A DNA stretch of 31,160 nucleotides, taken from the NCBI GenBank assembly GCA_002403855.1, contig DHIO01000026.1, forward strand, positions 24,189 through 55,348, given 5' to 3'. Shown here in pieces: positions 8,539 through 15,945 of this stretch (its first letter is position 1; each line of letters starts with the position of its first letter). A program made the position numbers and the translations under genes. This DNA comes from Acidimicrobiia bacterium UBA4744 (lineage in GTDB: Bacteria; Actinomycetota; Acidimicrobiia; Spongiisociales; UBA4744). The notes beneath the pieces were generated by a model. The model did no database searches. It was given only the letters and a program-made list of their open reading frames with translations, and was not told where the DNA came from.

Positions 8539-9729
8539 TCATCCGGCCAGAAACAAACCGGGCTCTTCCAGGTTCTCGCCAAGCCGGGCCATGAACCGGC
8601 GACCCAACCCCCCGTCGATGACCCGGTGGTCGTAGGAGAGGGAGAGCGGCATCATGCGAGCGATCCCCACCGTTCCCTCGCGTACCACCGCCTGCGGTTG
8701 GGCTCTCCCCACGGAAAGGATGGCCGTGGTGCCGTAGGGGATGATGGGCGTGCCGTAACTGCCGCCCACCGCTCCGATATTGGAGATCGTGAACGTGGCG
8801 CCGCCGAGTTCGCCGGGTGCAAGTGAGCGCTCTCTTGCCGCGGCCGCCAGGCGCACGATCTCGGCCGCCGTGCCCCGCAGGTCCAGCGCATCGGCGCCCT
8901 TCACTACGGGAACGATGAGCCCGTCCGGTGTGTCCGCGGCCACTCCCAGGTCATAGTGACGTTTGACGATGAGTTCCTCTCCGTCGAGAGAGGCGTTGAA
9001 CTCCGGGAACTCGGCAAGGACCGGAAGCACGGCTTTCGCCACCAGTGCTTCAATCGGCACAGGGGCGTCGTAACGTGCGGAGAGTGCGACGCGCAGGTCG
9101 AGAAGACGATCTGCATCGACCGTTTCGAAGGTCGTCACGTGCGGGATCTCACGCCACGAGCGTTCCATATGATCGGCGATGGTTCGCCGGAGCTTGGAGA
9201 GGCGAACCCGTTCTTCTCCATGACCCGGTACCGCCACCGGGGTGCCGGCCGTTGCCGAACGGGTTGCGGACGCCTGGACGTCTTCCCGAGTGATCCGGCC
9301 GCCGGGACCGGTACCCTCCACCTTGCTCAGGTCGACGCCCAGATCCTTGGCGAGTTTGCGCACCAACGGCAATGCCTGGACCGCGGTCACCGCGGGGACC
9401 CCCGACTCTTCGTCTCGGGCGGGGAGCACCTCGGCTTCCTCGACCAGCGTTCCGACGATCGGGGCCGCCTCGGCGGGGTTCCAGACCTCTCCCGGTTGCC
9501 CGATGACGGCCAGCACGGCGCCGACTTGGATGGTGTCCCCCGGTTCGGCTCCGTGGTAGAGGACCTCTCCTCCACGCGGGGAGGTGATTTCGACGACGGC
9601 TTTGTCCGTTTCGACCTCGACGAGAGGGGCATCCTCGGCTACCTGCCCGCCTACGGCGACGGCCCACCGCACGATTTCGGCTTCGGTCAGACCCTCTCCG
9701 ATATCCGGCAACAGGAATTGGTATGCCAC
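8539..9729 (-). CDS. pdhC: Dihydrolipoamide acyltransferase E2 of a pyruvate/2-oxoacid dehydrogenase complex
   Basis: E2 carries the acyl group from E1 on a lipoyl arm and transfers it to CoA. The 396-residue protein has one lipoyl domain (residues 3-78, lipoylated Lys43 in ETDKAVVEI) and a peripheral subunit-binding domain near 118-152 (LVRKLAKDLGVDLSKV, GTGPGGRITREDV). The catalytic acyltransferase core runs from about 170 to the end, with His368 and Asp372 in DHRVIDGG. A single lipoyl domain is common in branched-chain and Gram-positive-type complexes. The start is GTG at 9729, sharing one base with the pdhB stop (TAGTG), so the genes are coupled. No E3 gene (lpd) is in the window. Acyl specificity cannot be read from E2; pyruvate is suggested by the E1 subunits. 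Confidence 0.95.
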   Translation of the reverse strand: MAYQFLLPDIGEGLTEAEIVRWAVAVGGQVAEDAPLVEVETDKAVVEITSPRGGEVLYHGAEPGDTIQVGAVLAVIGQPGEVWNPAEAAPIVGTLVEEAEVLPARDEESGVPAVTAVQALPLVRKLAKDLGVDLSKVEGTGPGGRITREDVQASATRSATAGTPVAVPGHGEERVRLSKLRRTIADHMERSWREIPHVTTFETVDADRLLDLRVALSARYDAPVPIEALVAKAVLPVLAEFPEFNASLDGEELIVKRHYDLGVAADTPDGLIVPVVKGADALDLRGTAAEIVRLAAAARERSLAPGELGGATFTISNIGAVGGSYGTPIIPYGTTAILSVGRAQPQAVVREGTVGIARMMPLSLSYDHRVIDGGLGRRFMARLGENLEEPGLFLAG

Positions 9730-10709
9730 TACCCCTCCAGTGTTCTACGGGCCGCCTGAACGATACGCTCGCCGTCGGGAAGGTAGTACTCCTCCGTCCG
9801 CTTGAGGGGGAAGATCGTGTCCCATCCGGTCACCCGTTCTATGGGAGCCAGCAGAGAGTACAACGCCTCTTCTTGGACTCGAGCCGCCAGCTCGGCCCCA
9901 AATCCAGCCGTTCGATGTCCCTCATGGATGACCACCACGCGGCCGGTCTTCCGTGCAGAGCCGATCAGGGTCTCGGCATCGAGAGGCACGAGACTGCGCA
10001 GGTCGATCACCTCCACGGAAACCCCCTCCTCCTCCAGCGCATCGGCGGCATGCCGGGCATCCCGGACCATGGAGCCGTACGCGACGAGGGTGACGTCGTC
10101 TCCGATCCGTTCGAGTCGGGCTCGACCGATCGGAACGAAGAAGTGACCGTCGGGGATATCCTCCTTGACCGCCCGGTAGAGCCGGATCGGTTCGAGAAAC
10201 ACGACCGGGTCGGGATCCGCAATTGCCGCCAAGAGCAGTCCCTTGGCGTCGTAGGGAGTCGAAGGGACCACGACCTTGACTCCGGGGGTGTGCGCGTACA
10301 GCGCCTCGGTTGATTCGCTGTGGTGTTCGGCGGCTCCAATCCCACCTCCGTACGGCATGCGAATGACCATCGGAGCAGTGAACCGGTGCCGGGAACGATT
10401 GCGAATTCGCCCTACGTGGCTGACGATCTGGTCGTAGGCGGGATAAGAGAAACCCATGAACTGGATCTCCACCACCGGCCGCATCCCGGCGACGGCCAGG
10501 CCAAAGGCGGTCCCAACGATGCCCGACTCGGCAACCGGTGTGTCGACCACACGTTCGGCGCCGTGGACGGGTAGCAACCCGTTGGTCAGTCGAAACACCC
10601 CGCCCGTCCGGCCCACGTCTTCACCCATCACCATCACTCGCGGGTCTTCTGCGAGGGCCAGGTCAAGCCCGTTGGTGATCGCCTGGGCCATGTTTCTCAG
10701 GGGACTCAC
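9729..10709 (-). CDS. pdhB: Pyruvate (2-oxoacid) dehydrogenase E1 beta subunit
   Basis: The 326-residue product is the E1 beta chain, which with E1 alpha decarboxylates the 2-oxoacid using thiamine diphosphate. Conserved stretches are VMVMGEDVGRTGGVFR near 26-40, DTPVAESGIVG near 56-66, EIQFMGFSYPAYDQI and VVPSTPYDAKGLL; they resemble Bacillus PdhB as I recall that sequence. The start is taken as GTG at 10709, because GAAGGA lies 9 nt upstream and the N-terminus then aligns with PdhB. An in-frame ATG at 10691 is the alternative. The first 61 codons with the start and upstream DNA are duplicated at 11708-11890. A TAGGAT -10 candidate lies at 10739-10744. pdhA is not adjacent: yqhA-like DNA and the duplication lie between them. 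Confidence 0.95.
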   Translation of the reverse strand: MSPLRNMAQAITNGLDLALAEDPRVMVMGEDVGRTGGVFRLTNGLLPVHGAERVVDTPVAESGIVGTAFGLAVAGMRPVVEIQFMGFSYPAYDQIVSHVGRIRNRSRHRFTAPMVIRMPYGGGIGAAEHHSESTEALYAHTPGVKVVVPSTPYDAKGLLLAAIADPDPVVFLEPIRLYRAVKEDIPDGHFFVPIGRARLERIGDDVTLVAYGSMVRDARHAADALEEEGVSVEVIDLRSLVPLDAETLIGSARKTGRVVVIHEGHRTAGFGAELAARVQEEALYSLLAPIERVTGWDTIFPLKRTEEYYLPDGERIVQAARRTLEG

Positions 10710-11102
10710 GTGACGGGTTCCTTCGAGAAGAGGGCGGAATCCTACATTCTCAGTGCCTGCTAGGTGAGGGTGTCGACCGGGAGCGTCTCGAGACAACCTG
10801 CACCGCGTTGGCTGCCCACCTCTCACTCCCAGCGGCACGCGCCGCGGTGAGGTTCGACAGAATGCGGGCTTCCGGTGCCACACACTATCGCCGCCGCCGT
10901 GGCTGTCCATCGCTCAGGCACGGGTCCCTGCCGATCCCGCCAGCCGGGACGCGATCGGCCACAAGTGCCGTCGAGACGATGGTGGCAAGCCACCCGATGC
11001 GTTCGCGGTGACGTTTCAGCCGGCCTCGCTCGCGACCTCCTAGTGAGCCCGACGGATCAGCCAAATGGAGGCTGCAAAGATCCCAACCGTGAAGGGGAGC
11101 AC
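10527..11102. repeat. Direct repeat, copy A (576 bp): pdhB head, spacer and yqhA tail
   Basis: This segment recurs at 11708-12283 with an offset of exactly 1181 bp. By eye I count about nine mismatches (about 98% identity), clustered near the two ends. Copy A holds codons 1-61 of pdhB, the whole 330-bp pdhB-yqhA spacer and the last 20 codons of the yqhA-like gene. Repeat ends carry no transposase gene or terminal inverted repeats. Confidence 0.95.
10710..11039 (-). promoter_or_regulatory. 330-bp spacer between the yqhA-like gene and pdhB
   Basis: I see no convincing gene here. Short open frames on both strands are low-quality and Arg-rich. Features seen are a TAGGAT -10 candidate for pdhB at 10739-10744 (29 nt before the start) and a GC-rich hairpin, GCGGC at 10832-10836 with GCCGC at 10841-10845, flanked by CTCAC at 10822-10826 and GTGAG at 10847-10851. 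The whole spacer is repeated unchanged over most of its length in copy B. A minus-strand reading with the hydrophobic stretch RIGWLATIVSTALVA may be a gene remnant; it has no good start. Confidence 0.5.
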
Positions 11103-11528
11103 CAAGGCGCTCCAAGGAATGATGTCGTCGGCGCCGACGGAAAGCGCGCTCTTCAGGAACAGCACGGCGACGAGGATGGCGACGGTCTCCAGCAGTTTCA
11201 CCTTGAGGTCGGTGACGCTGTTGATCTGGAACCAGCTCGGTACGGATGCGTCATCCACGTCCTCGACGATGAAAAGCCGGTAGACGCCGTAAGCGAAGAT
11301 CAACAGCACGAGCGCGAGAAGGAACTGATCGAGCGAGGACACCATCTCTACCGTGGCCTCGAGCGCGGCTTCGTCACTGAACGCCTCGTGTTTCCCTCCC
11401 CCGAAGTAGGCCGACAGGGCGCGAACCGTCGAAGACGCCCCGACTACGAACATCAAGGTCCCCCCGACGATGGTGAACACGACGGCGATGACACTCACCC
11501 AACGCAATCGAGAAAACAGAGTCAGCAC
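11040..11528 (-). CDS. UPF0114 (YqhA) family membrane protein
   Basis: The 162-residue protein has four hydrophobic segments, near residues 10-30 (VSVIAVVFTIVGGTLMFVVG), 65-85 (FLLALVLLIFAYGVYRLFI), 105-125 (LLETVAILVAVLFLKSAL) and 140-158. Between the second and third sits PSWFQINSVTDLKVKL, which matches the conserved region of UPF0114/YqhA inner-membrane proteins. The role of the family is not established. The start GTG at 11528 is preferred because GGGGAG lies 6 nt upstream; ATG at 11546 is an alternative without a ribosome binding site. A TAGCCT -10 candidate is at 11566-11571. The gene sits inside the pdh operon between pdhA and pdhB, and its last 20 codons are duplicated at 12221-12283. 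It may be a passenger gene. Confidence 0.8.
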   Translation of the reverse strand: MLTLFSRLRWVSVIAVVFTIVGGTLMFVVGASSTVRALSAYFGGGKHEAFSDEAALEATVEMVSSLDQFLLALVLLIFAYGVYRLFIVEDVDDASVPSWFQINSVTDLKVKLLETVAILVAVLFLKSALSVGADDIIPWSALVLPFTVGIFAASIWLIRRAH

Positions 11529-11565
11529 ACTTTCTCCCCGCCACAACCCGTCGGTCGACCGAGCC

Positions 11566-11571
11566 AGGCTA
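11566..11571 (-). promoter_or_regulatory. Candidate -10 box (TAGCCT) of the yqhA-like gene
   Basis: TAGCCT lies 37 nt before the GTG start, giving a leader of about 30 nt that carries the GGGGAG ribosome binding site. No clear -35 is seen. Confidence 0.35.
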
Positions 11572-11669
11572 GTGGGAGCATCTCGCGTTGTCCCCTCGAT
11601 TGCGGCCTGCGTTTCTCGACCACTGAGTGAGTACCGACGTTCCCTCCTGTGGAGGTGCGCACGGCTGCG

Positions 11670-11710
11670 ACGCCGGAGCTGATCGTCAATTTCGTTACGG
11701 TGGCCGGCTC
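11670..11710. repeat. Short direct repeat, left copy (about 41 bp)
   Basis: Begins GACGCCGGAGCTG, contains GTCAATTTCGTT and ends GGTGGCCGGCTC. It matches 12284-12326 with one substitution and a small indel. It is the end of the 1181-bp duplication unit and lies directly against copy B. Confidence 0.85.
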
Positions 11711-12283
11711 GGCAACCGGCGTGTCGACCACACGTTCGGCGCCGTGGGCGGGAAGCAGCCCGTTGGTCAGTCGAAACACCCCGCCCGTCCGGCCCACGTC
11801 TTCACCCATCACCATCACTCGCGGGTCTTCTGCGAGGGCCAGGTCAAGCCCGTTGGTGATCGCCTGGGCCATGTTTCTCAGGGGACTCACGTGACGGGTT
11901 CCTTCGAGAAGAGGGCGGAATCCTACATTCTCAGTGCCTGCTAGGTGAGGGTGTCGACCGGGAGCGTCTCGAGACAACCTGCACCGCGTTGGCTGCCCAC
12001 CTCTCACTCCCAGCGGCACGCGCCGCGGTGAGGTTCGACAGAATGCGGGCTTCCGGTGCCACACACTATCGCCGCCGCCGTGGCTGTCCATCGCTCAGGC
12101 ACGGGTCCCTGCCGATCCCGCCAGCCGGGACGCGATCGGCCACAAGTGCCGTCGAGACGATGGTGGCAAGCCACCCGATGCGTTCGCGGTGACGTGGCCG
12201 CCGGTCTCGCTCGCCACCTCCTAGTGAGCCCGACGGATCAGCCAAATGGAGGCTGCAAAGATCCCAACCGTGAAGGGGAGCAC
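11708..12283. repeat. Direct repeat, copy B (576 bp), truncated tandem copy
   Basis: Copy B starts exactly where the 1181-bp unit 10527-11707 ends, so the arrangement is a direct tandem duplication. It contains the pdhB head (11708-11890), the spacer (11891-12220) and the last 20 codons plus stop of the yqhA-like gene (12221-12283). The stretch equivalent to 11103-11669 is missing and the match resumes at 12284 with the 43-bp tail. Confidence 0.93.
12221..12283 (-). pseudogene. Remnant of the yqhA-like gene (last 20 codons)
   Basis: This is a near-identical copy of the C-terminal end VLPFTVGIFAASIWLIRRAH plus TAG of the UPF0114 gene at 11040-11528. The rest of the gene is absent upstream, where unrelated sequence follows at 12284. 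It lies between pdhA and the pdhB remnant. Confidence 0.85.
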
Positions 12284-12326
12284 GACGCCGGAGCTGGTCG
12301 TCAATTTCGTTTGCGGTGGCCGGCTC
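12284..12326. repeat. Short direct repeat, right copy (about 43 bp)
   Basis: Second copy of the 11670-11710 segment. It follows copy B directly and represents the far end of the duplicated unit after an internal deletion. Bases 12327-12368 up to the pdhA stop hold no recognisable feature. Confidence 0.85.
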
Positions 12327-12368
12327 GAAACCCAATCTGGCCGGAACACATCGACACGATCATGGCCG

Positions 12369-13406
12369 TCAGGCGGGGCCGTGCCGGGAGTCGAGCAACC
12401 AGCGCTGTTGTTGGGCCAGTTCCGGCGTCATCTCGGCGAACATGGCTTCGAAGATCCCGACCGGCGCCAGGGGCGGAAGGGCTTCGGCTTCCTCGACCGC
12501 TTCGTCGACCTCCTCATGGGCTGCTTCGGCGATGGCCGTCTCCCAGCCTTCATCCCAGGCGCCTTCCGTCGCCAGGTAGCGCCTGACCCGCTCGAGAGGG
12601 TCTTTGGCCCTCCACTCCTCAACTTCCTCCTCGTCCCGGTAGCGGGATGGATCGTCGCCGGTCGTGTGGGGGCCGAGCCGGTAGGTGAGCGCCTCGATCA
12701 GGGTTGCTCCCTGCCCCTCCCGGGCCCGACTCAAGGCCTCCCCGGTAGCCCGGTACATGGCAAAGAGGTCGTTGCCGTCCACCAGCACGCCCGGTACCCC
12801 ATAGGCATCGGCCTTGCCGGCAATAGTGGCGGAGGCGGTCTGCCGGCGGCGGGAGAGAGAGATGGCGTACTGGTTGTTCTGGCAGACGAAGATCGTCGGA
12901 GTGCGGTACACGCCGGCGAAATTCATCGCCTCGTGGAAATCGCCTTCCGATGTAGCCCCATCCCCGAAGTAGGTGACGGCCGCCCGATCCGATCCTTGTA
13001 GACGAGCCGCCCAGGCCAGGCCGACGGCGTGCAGCATGTGGGCGCCGACGGTGATCGACGGAGGTAGCACCGGCACGCCTTCGGGAGGGGACCCGCCCCG
13101 TTCGTCGCCCATCCTGGTCAACAGCAGGTGGGTCCAGGGGCATCCGTGCATCCACATCGCCGCAGCATCCCGATAGGTGGCCACCATCCAGTCGTCCTGC
13201 CGCAGGGCAGCAGCCGACCCTATCTGGGCCGCCTCCTGCCCCTCGAACGGTGCGTAGGTCGCGAGACGGCCCTGCTTCTGGATCGACGCAGCCTTCCGGT
13301 CGTACTGGCGGGCGGTCACCATCGCTCGGAACAGCCGCCGGGCCAGATCGACGTCCATTGGAGGGTCGTCGAGGAGCTCGCCCGACGGATTGAGGATCTG
13401 CAGCAT
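12369..13406 (-). CDS. pdhA: Pyruvate (2-oxoacid) dehydrogenase E1 alpha subunit
   Basis: The 345-residue protein is the thiamine-diphosphate-binding E1 alpha chain. The cofactor motif runs from GDG at 148-150 to NN at 177-178 (GDGATSEGDFHEAMNFAG, then FVCQNNQ). FEGQEAAQIGSAAAL near 54-68, EGVPVLPPSITVGAHMLHA near 109-127 and GPHTTGDDPSRYRDEEE near 242-258 strongly resemble Gram-positive PdhA as I recall it, favouring pyruvate over branched-chain oxoacids. The ATG at 13406 is preceded 9 nt upstream by TAGCCT with no Shine-Dalgarno sequence, so a leaderless start is likely. The gene should head the pdh operon, but its partner pdhB begins 1.66 kb downstream beyond the duplicated DNA and the yqhA-like gene. 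Confidence 0.95.
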   Translation of the reverse strand: MLQILNPSGELLDDPPMDVDLARRLFRAMVTARQYDRKAASIQKQGRLATYAPFEGQEAAQIGSAAALRQDDWMVATYRDAAAMWMHGCPWTHLLLTRMGDERGGSPPEGVPVLPPSITVGAHMLHAVGLAWAARLQGSDRAAVTYFGDGATSEGDFHEAMNFAGVYRTPTIFVCQNNQYAISLSRRRQTASATIAGKADAYGVPGVLVDGNDLFAMYRATGEALSRAREGQGATLIEALTYRLGPHTTGDDPSRYRDEEEVEEWRAKDPLERVRRYLATEGAWDEGWETAIAEAAHEEVDEAVEEAEALPPLAPVGIFEAMFAEMTPELAQQQRWLLDSRHGPA

Positions 13407-13415
13407 GGTCGCACC

Positions 13416-13421
13416 AGGCTA
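13416..13421 (-). promoter_or_regulatory. Candidate -10 box (TAGCCT) of pdhA
   Basis: TAGCCT is followed by 9 nt and the pdhA ATG. It lies in the 115-bp gap after ftsK, where I see no clear intrinsic terminator. Confidence 0.45.
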
Positions 13422-13521
13422 ACGGGATCCTGACGAAGCAGGCCTGAGGATCACATCTCGAGACGGCGGGAGCAAGCCCTACTCGCGCCGAGTCGGCCGC
13501 CTCATGGGTGTTGCCGTCTAC

Positions 13522-15843
13522 TCAGGCCTCGGTCGCCGAGTCCGCGTACATCTGCTCCAGGTCTTCTTCGGTCATCAAGACGGCCCGGGCCTTTGACCCT
13601 TCAGACGGACCTACCACTCCCTTGCGCTCCAGGATGTCCATGACCCTCCCCGCCCGAGCGAAACCGATCCGGAGTTTGCGCTGCAGCATCGAAGTAGACC
13701 CGAGTTGGGAGCGGACCACCAGTTCCATGGCCGCCCGGACCAGCTCGGCGTCGTCACCCTCGTCATCGTCGCCGGTCTGCTTGGCCTGTTGGGCGGCAGC
13801 CTCGATGACATGATCCTGGTACTTCGCTTCGCGTTGTTTCTTGACCCAATCGACGACTGAGTGGATCTCTTCCTCCGTGACCCAGGCGCCCTGGATTCTC
13901 TGCGGCCGGGGCTCGGTTGCGGTTATGACCAGCATGTCGCCCATCCCCACGAGTTTTTCGGCGCCCATCCCGTCGATGATCACCCGACTGTCCGTCTGCG
14001 AAGCAACCGAAAAAGCCAGTCGGCTGGGGATATTGGCCTTGATGACGCCGGTGATGACGTCCACCGAGGGGCGCTGGGTGGCGATCACCAGGTGAATGCC
14101 GACGGCCCGGGCCATCTGGGCGATGCGGACGATGGCCTCTTCGACCTCCCGACCCGCCACCATCATCAGGTCGTTCAGTTCGTCGACGATCACCACGATG
14201 TAGGGGAACCGGTCGAATCCATCGGGATCGAGCATCCCCGCATCATGTTTCTCCCGGTAGCCGATGATGTCTCGAACGTGGGCATCGGCAAGCAGGTCGT
14301 AGCGACGGTCCATCTCCGCTACCGCCCACTGCAGGGCTTCGGCCGCTTTCTTGGGGTTGTTGATGACCCTGGTGAGAAGATGCGGTACGCCGTTGTACTG
14401 GTTGAGTTCCACCCGCTTGGGGTCGACCATCATCAAACGCACGTCGTCGGGTGTGGTGCGCATCAAGAGCGACGTCACCAGAGAGTTTATCGACGACGAC
14501 TTCCCGGCCCCGGTGGCCCCGGCGATCAGCACATGCGGCAGATCGGACAGATTCAACAACTTGGGTCGCCCGGAGATGTCCATCCCCAGGCCGACCTCCA
14601 GTGCATGATGTGCACTTTCCGCTTCTGGGCTCCGAAGGACATCTCCGAGCGTCACCAACCGGCGGCGGCGGTTGGGGACTTCGACACCGATGGCGCTCTT
14701 CCCGGGTATGGGCGCCAGCAAACGGACATCGGGAGTGGCCAGGGCGTAGGCGATGTCGTGGGAGAGTCCCGTGATTCGCGAGACTTTCACGCCCGGCGCA
14801 AGTTCGATCTCATACCGGGTCACGGTCGGGCCGGGAACGATTTTGGTGAGCCGGGCATCGACTCCGTGCTGGCGAAGAGTCTCTTCGAGTTCCCGCGCTG
14901 TGTCTTCCAGGGCTCGCCGGCTGTGCGATTCGCCCCCGCCCAGCTTGAGCAGTTCGAGCGGCGGACGCACATACCCTTCCCCGGGGCGGGGCTTCGGCAT
15001 CGGGATCTGGGTTTGGCCGGGCCCGGGACGGGCCTTGCCGGTCGGTTTGGTTTTGGGAGCCTTGGACTTGGGACCTTGCTTGGCAACCGGAGCCTTGTGG
15101 ACCGGTTCGGGTGAACGGTGCTCCACGACCCGGACTGCGTTCCTGCCCGAAGCCCGGGAGGCCGCTCGCCCGGCCCAGCGGCGCAGACCCCCGAAGATCT
15201 CACCAACCGCCATGGCCAGTTGCCGGACGGTGCACTGGGTGAGAATCAAGATGCCCATCCCGGTGATCGCCACCAGGATCACGAAGGCCCCCCAGAAACC
15301 CAGCAACCGACGGAGTGGAAACGCCACCAGGGAACCGACGGCACCCCCCCGCTCCTTGACCATCTCGATGCTCTCGGCCAGCGAGACCGTGCCGGTCATG
15401 AGGTGGAACATCGCCAGGGTGCCCACGAAGGTGAGGAGAACACCGATCGCCAGGCGTCCGTAGTCACTGCGCGGTTTGCCGATGATGAGAGTCAATCCGA
15501 TGCCGGCTACTGCCAGGGGCACCATGTACGACCACACTCCGAACAGCAGCAACAACGAGGAAACCGTTCCCCGGCCGACCGGTCCGGCTTGCCTGAAGAA
15601 GGCCAGACCGAGCAGGATGGCGATCACGACGAAGACAAGCCCCCAGACGTCGTCCGTCTGACGACCAAGACGCGCTCGGACCCGGCTTCTCCAGCTATTG
15701 ACGGTCTCTCGCCAGGTCGGGGTTCGCGCCGATCGGCTTGCGCTCGCCTTCCGCCGCGTTCCCCGGGAACGTTGGTTTGTCTTCCGCTTCGACACCCGCT
15801 TCCGCCCGTTTGCCCCACGGCGGGTGGGTGTCCGCGTGGCCAT
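13522..15843 (-). CDS. ftsK: DNA translocase FtsK/SpoIIIE
   Basis: FtsK pumps chromosomal DNA through the division septum. The 773-residue protein has a basic N-terminus (residues 1-60) and four membrane segments, near 68-84, 95-121, 131-150 and 180-202. A Lys/Pro-rich linker at about 245-295 is followed by the alpha/beta motor with Walker A GATGAGKSS at 442-450 and Walker B VVIVDELNDLMM. A C-terminal winged-helix gamma domain follows (SMLQRKLRIGFARAGRVMDILE), which in the family reads KOPS-type sequences. Walker B has DELND where DELAD is usual, a small change. The ATG at 15843 gives the basic cytosolic start; TAGAGT lies 10 nt upstream. It is placed after rnj and dapA as in other actinobacteria. 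Confidence 0.96.
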   Translation of the reverse strand: MATRTPTRRGANGRKRVSKRKTNQRSRGTRRKASASRSARTPTWRETVNSWRSRVRARLGRQTDDVWGLVFVVIAILLGLAFFRQAGPVGRGTVSSLLLLFGVWSYMVPLAVAGIGLTLIIGKPRSDYGRLAIGVLLTFVGTLAMFHLMTGTVSLAESIEMVKERGGAVGSLVAFPLRRLLGFWGAFVILVAITGMGILILTQCTVRQLAMAVGEIFGGLRRWAGRAASRASGRNAVRVVEHRSPEPVHKAPVAKQGPKSKAPKTKPTGKARPGPGQTQIPMPKPRPGEGYVRPPLELLKLGGGESHSRRALEDTARELEETLRQHGVDARLTKIVPGPTVTRYEIELAPGVKVSRITGLSHDIAYALATPDVRLLAPIPGKSAIGVEVPNRRRRLVTLGDVLRSPEAESAHHALEVGLGMDISGRPKLLNLSDLPHVLIAGATGAGKSSSINSLVTSLLMRTTPDDVRLMMVDPKRVELNQYNGVPHLLTRVINNPKKAAEALQWAVAEMDRRYDLLADAHVRDIIGYREKHDAGMLDPDGFDRFPYIVVIVDELNDLMMVAGREVEEAIVRIAQMARAVGIHLVIATQRPSVDVITGVIKANIPSRLAFSVASQTDSRVIIDGMGAEKLVGMGDMLVITATEPRPQRIQGAWVTEEEIHSVVDWVKKQREAKYQDHVIEAAAQQAKQTGDDDEGDDAELVRAAMELVVRSQLGSTSMLQRKLRIGFARAGRVMDILERKGVVGPSEGSKARAVLMTEEDLEQMYADSATEA

Positions 15844-15853
15844 GTAGTACAGG

Positions 15854-15859
15854 ACTCTA
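15854..15859 (-). promoter_or_regulatory. Candidate -10 box (TAGAGT) of ftsK
   Basis: TAGAGT is followed by 10 nt and the ftsK ATG, in the 102-bp gap after rnj. No ribosome binding site is visible. Confidence 0.35.
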
Positions 15860-15888
15860 CACTCGCCGGCGGGGACCACCAATCATTT

Positions 15889-15916
15889 GCGCGCGCCAAT
15901 GCGCGCGTAGCGCGCG
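15889..15916 (-). terminator. Alternating GC hairpin cluster between rnj and ftsK
   Basis: Three alternating G-C runs occur at 15889-15896, 15901-15907 and 15910-15916, separated by CAAT and TAG-type spacers. The middle run can pair with either neighbour, giving two mutually exclusive hairpins. They lie 30-57 bp after the rnj stop. A short stem CCCG-AAAG-CGGG (15933-15944) precedes them in the rnj transcript. On the minus strand the run is followed by AAATGATT, only weakly like a U tract. The function as terminator is inference. Confidence 0.4.
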
Positions 15917-15945
15917 AGCAGGTCGCGGGCCACCCGAAAGCGGGC

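Larger units (their letters stand above)
11522..11890 (-). pseudogene. Chimeric open frame: duplicated pdhB head fused to unrelated sequence
   Basis: Codons 1-61 match pdhB residues 1-61 with one change (Val47 to Ala), including the GTG start, ribosome binding site and upstream -10 candidate (TAGGAT at 11920-11925). At 11708 the match ends, and the frame continues for 61 codons of sequence unrelated to PdhB, ending TGA at 11522-11524, inside the first codons of the yqhA-like gene. The product, if made, would be a 122-residue protein without the E1 beta transketolase domains. It is best read as a pseudogene made by tandem duplication. Its stop overlapping the yqhA start could couple translation. 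Confidence 0.8.

Noticed and set aside
10808..11115. Small open frames in the duplicated pdhB-yqhA spacer (both strands)
   Set aside because: Arg/Pro-rich composition, overlapping frames on both strands and no ribosome binding sites; better read as non-coding spacer.
10527..12326. Repeat interpreted as an insertion sequence or composite transposon around the yqhA-like gene
   Set aside because: There is no transposase, no terminal inverted repeats and no target-site duplication. The repeat ends lie within pdhB and yqhA coding sequence, and tandem duplication plus deletion explains all borders.
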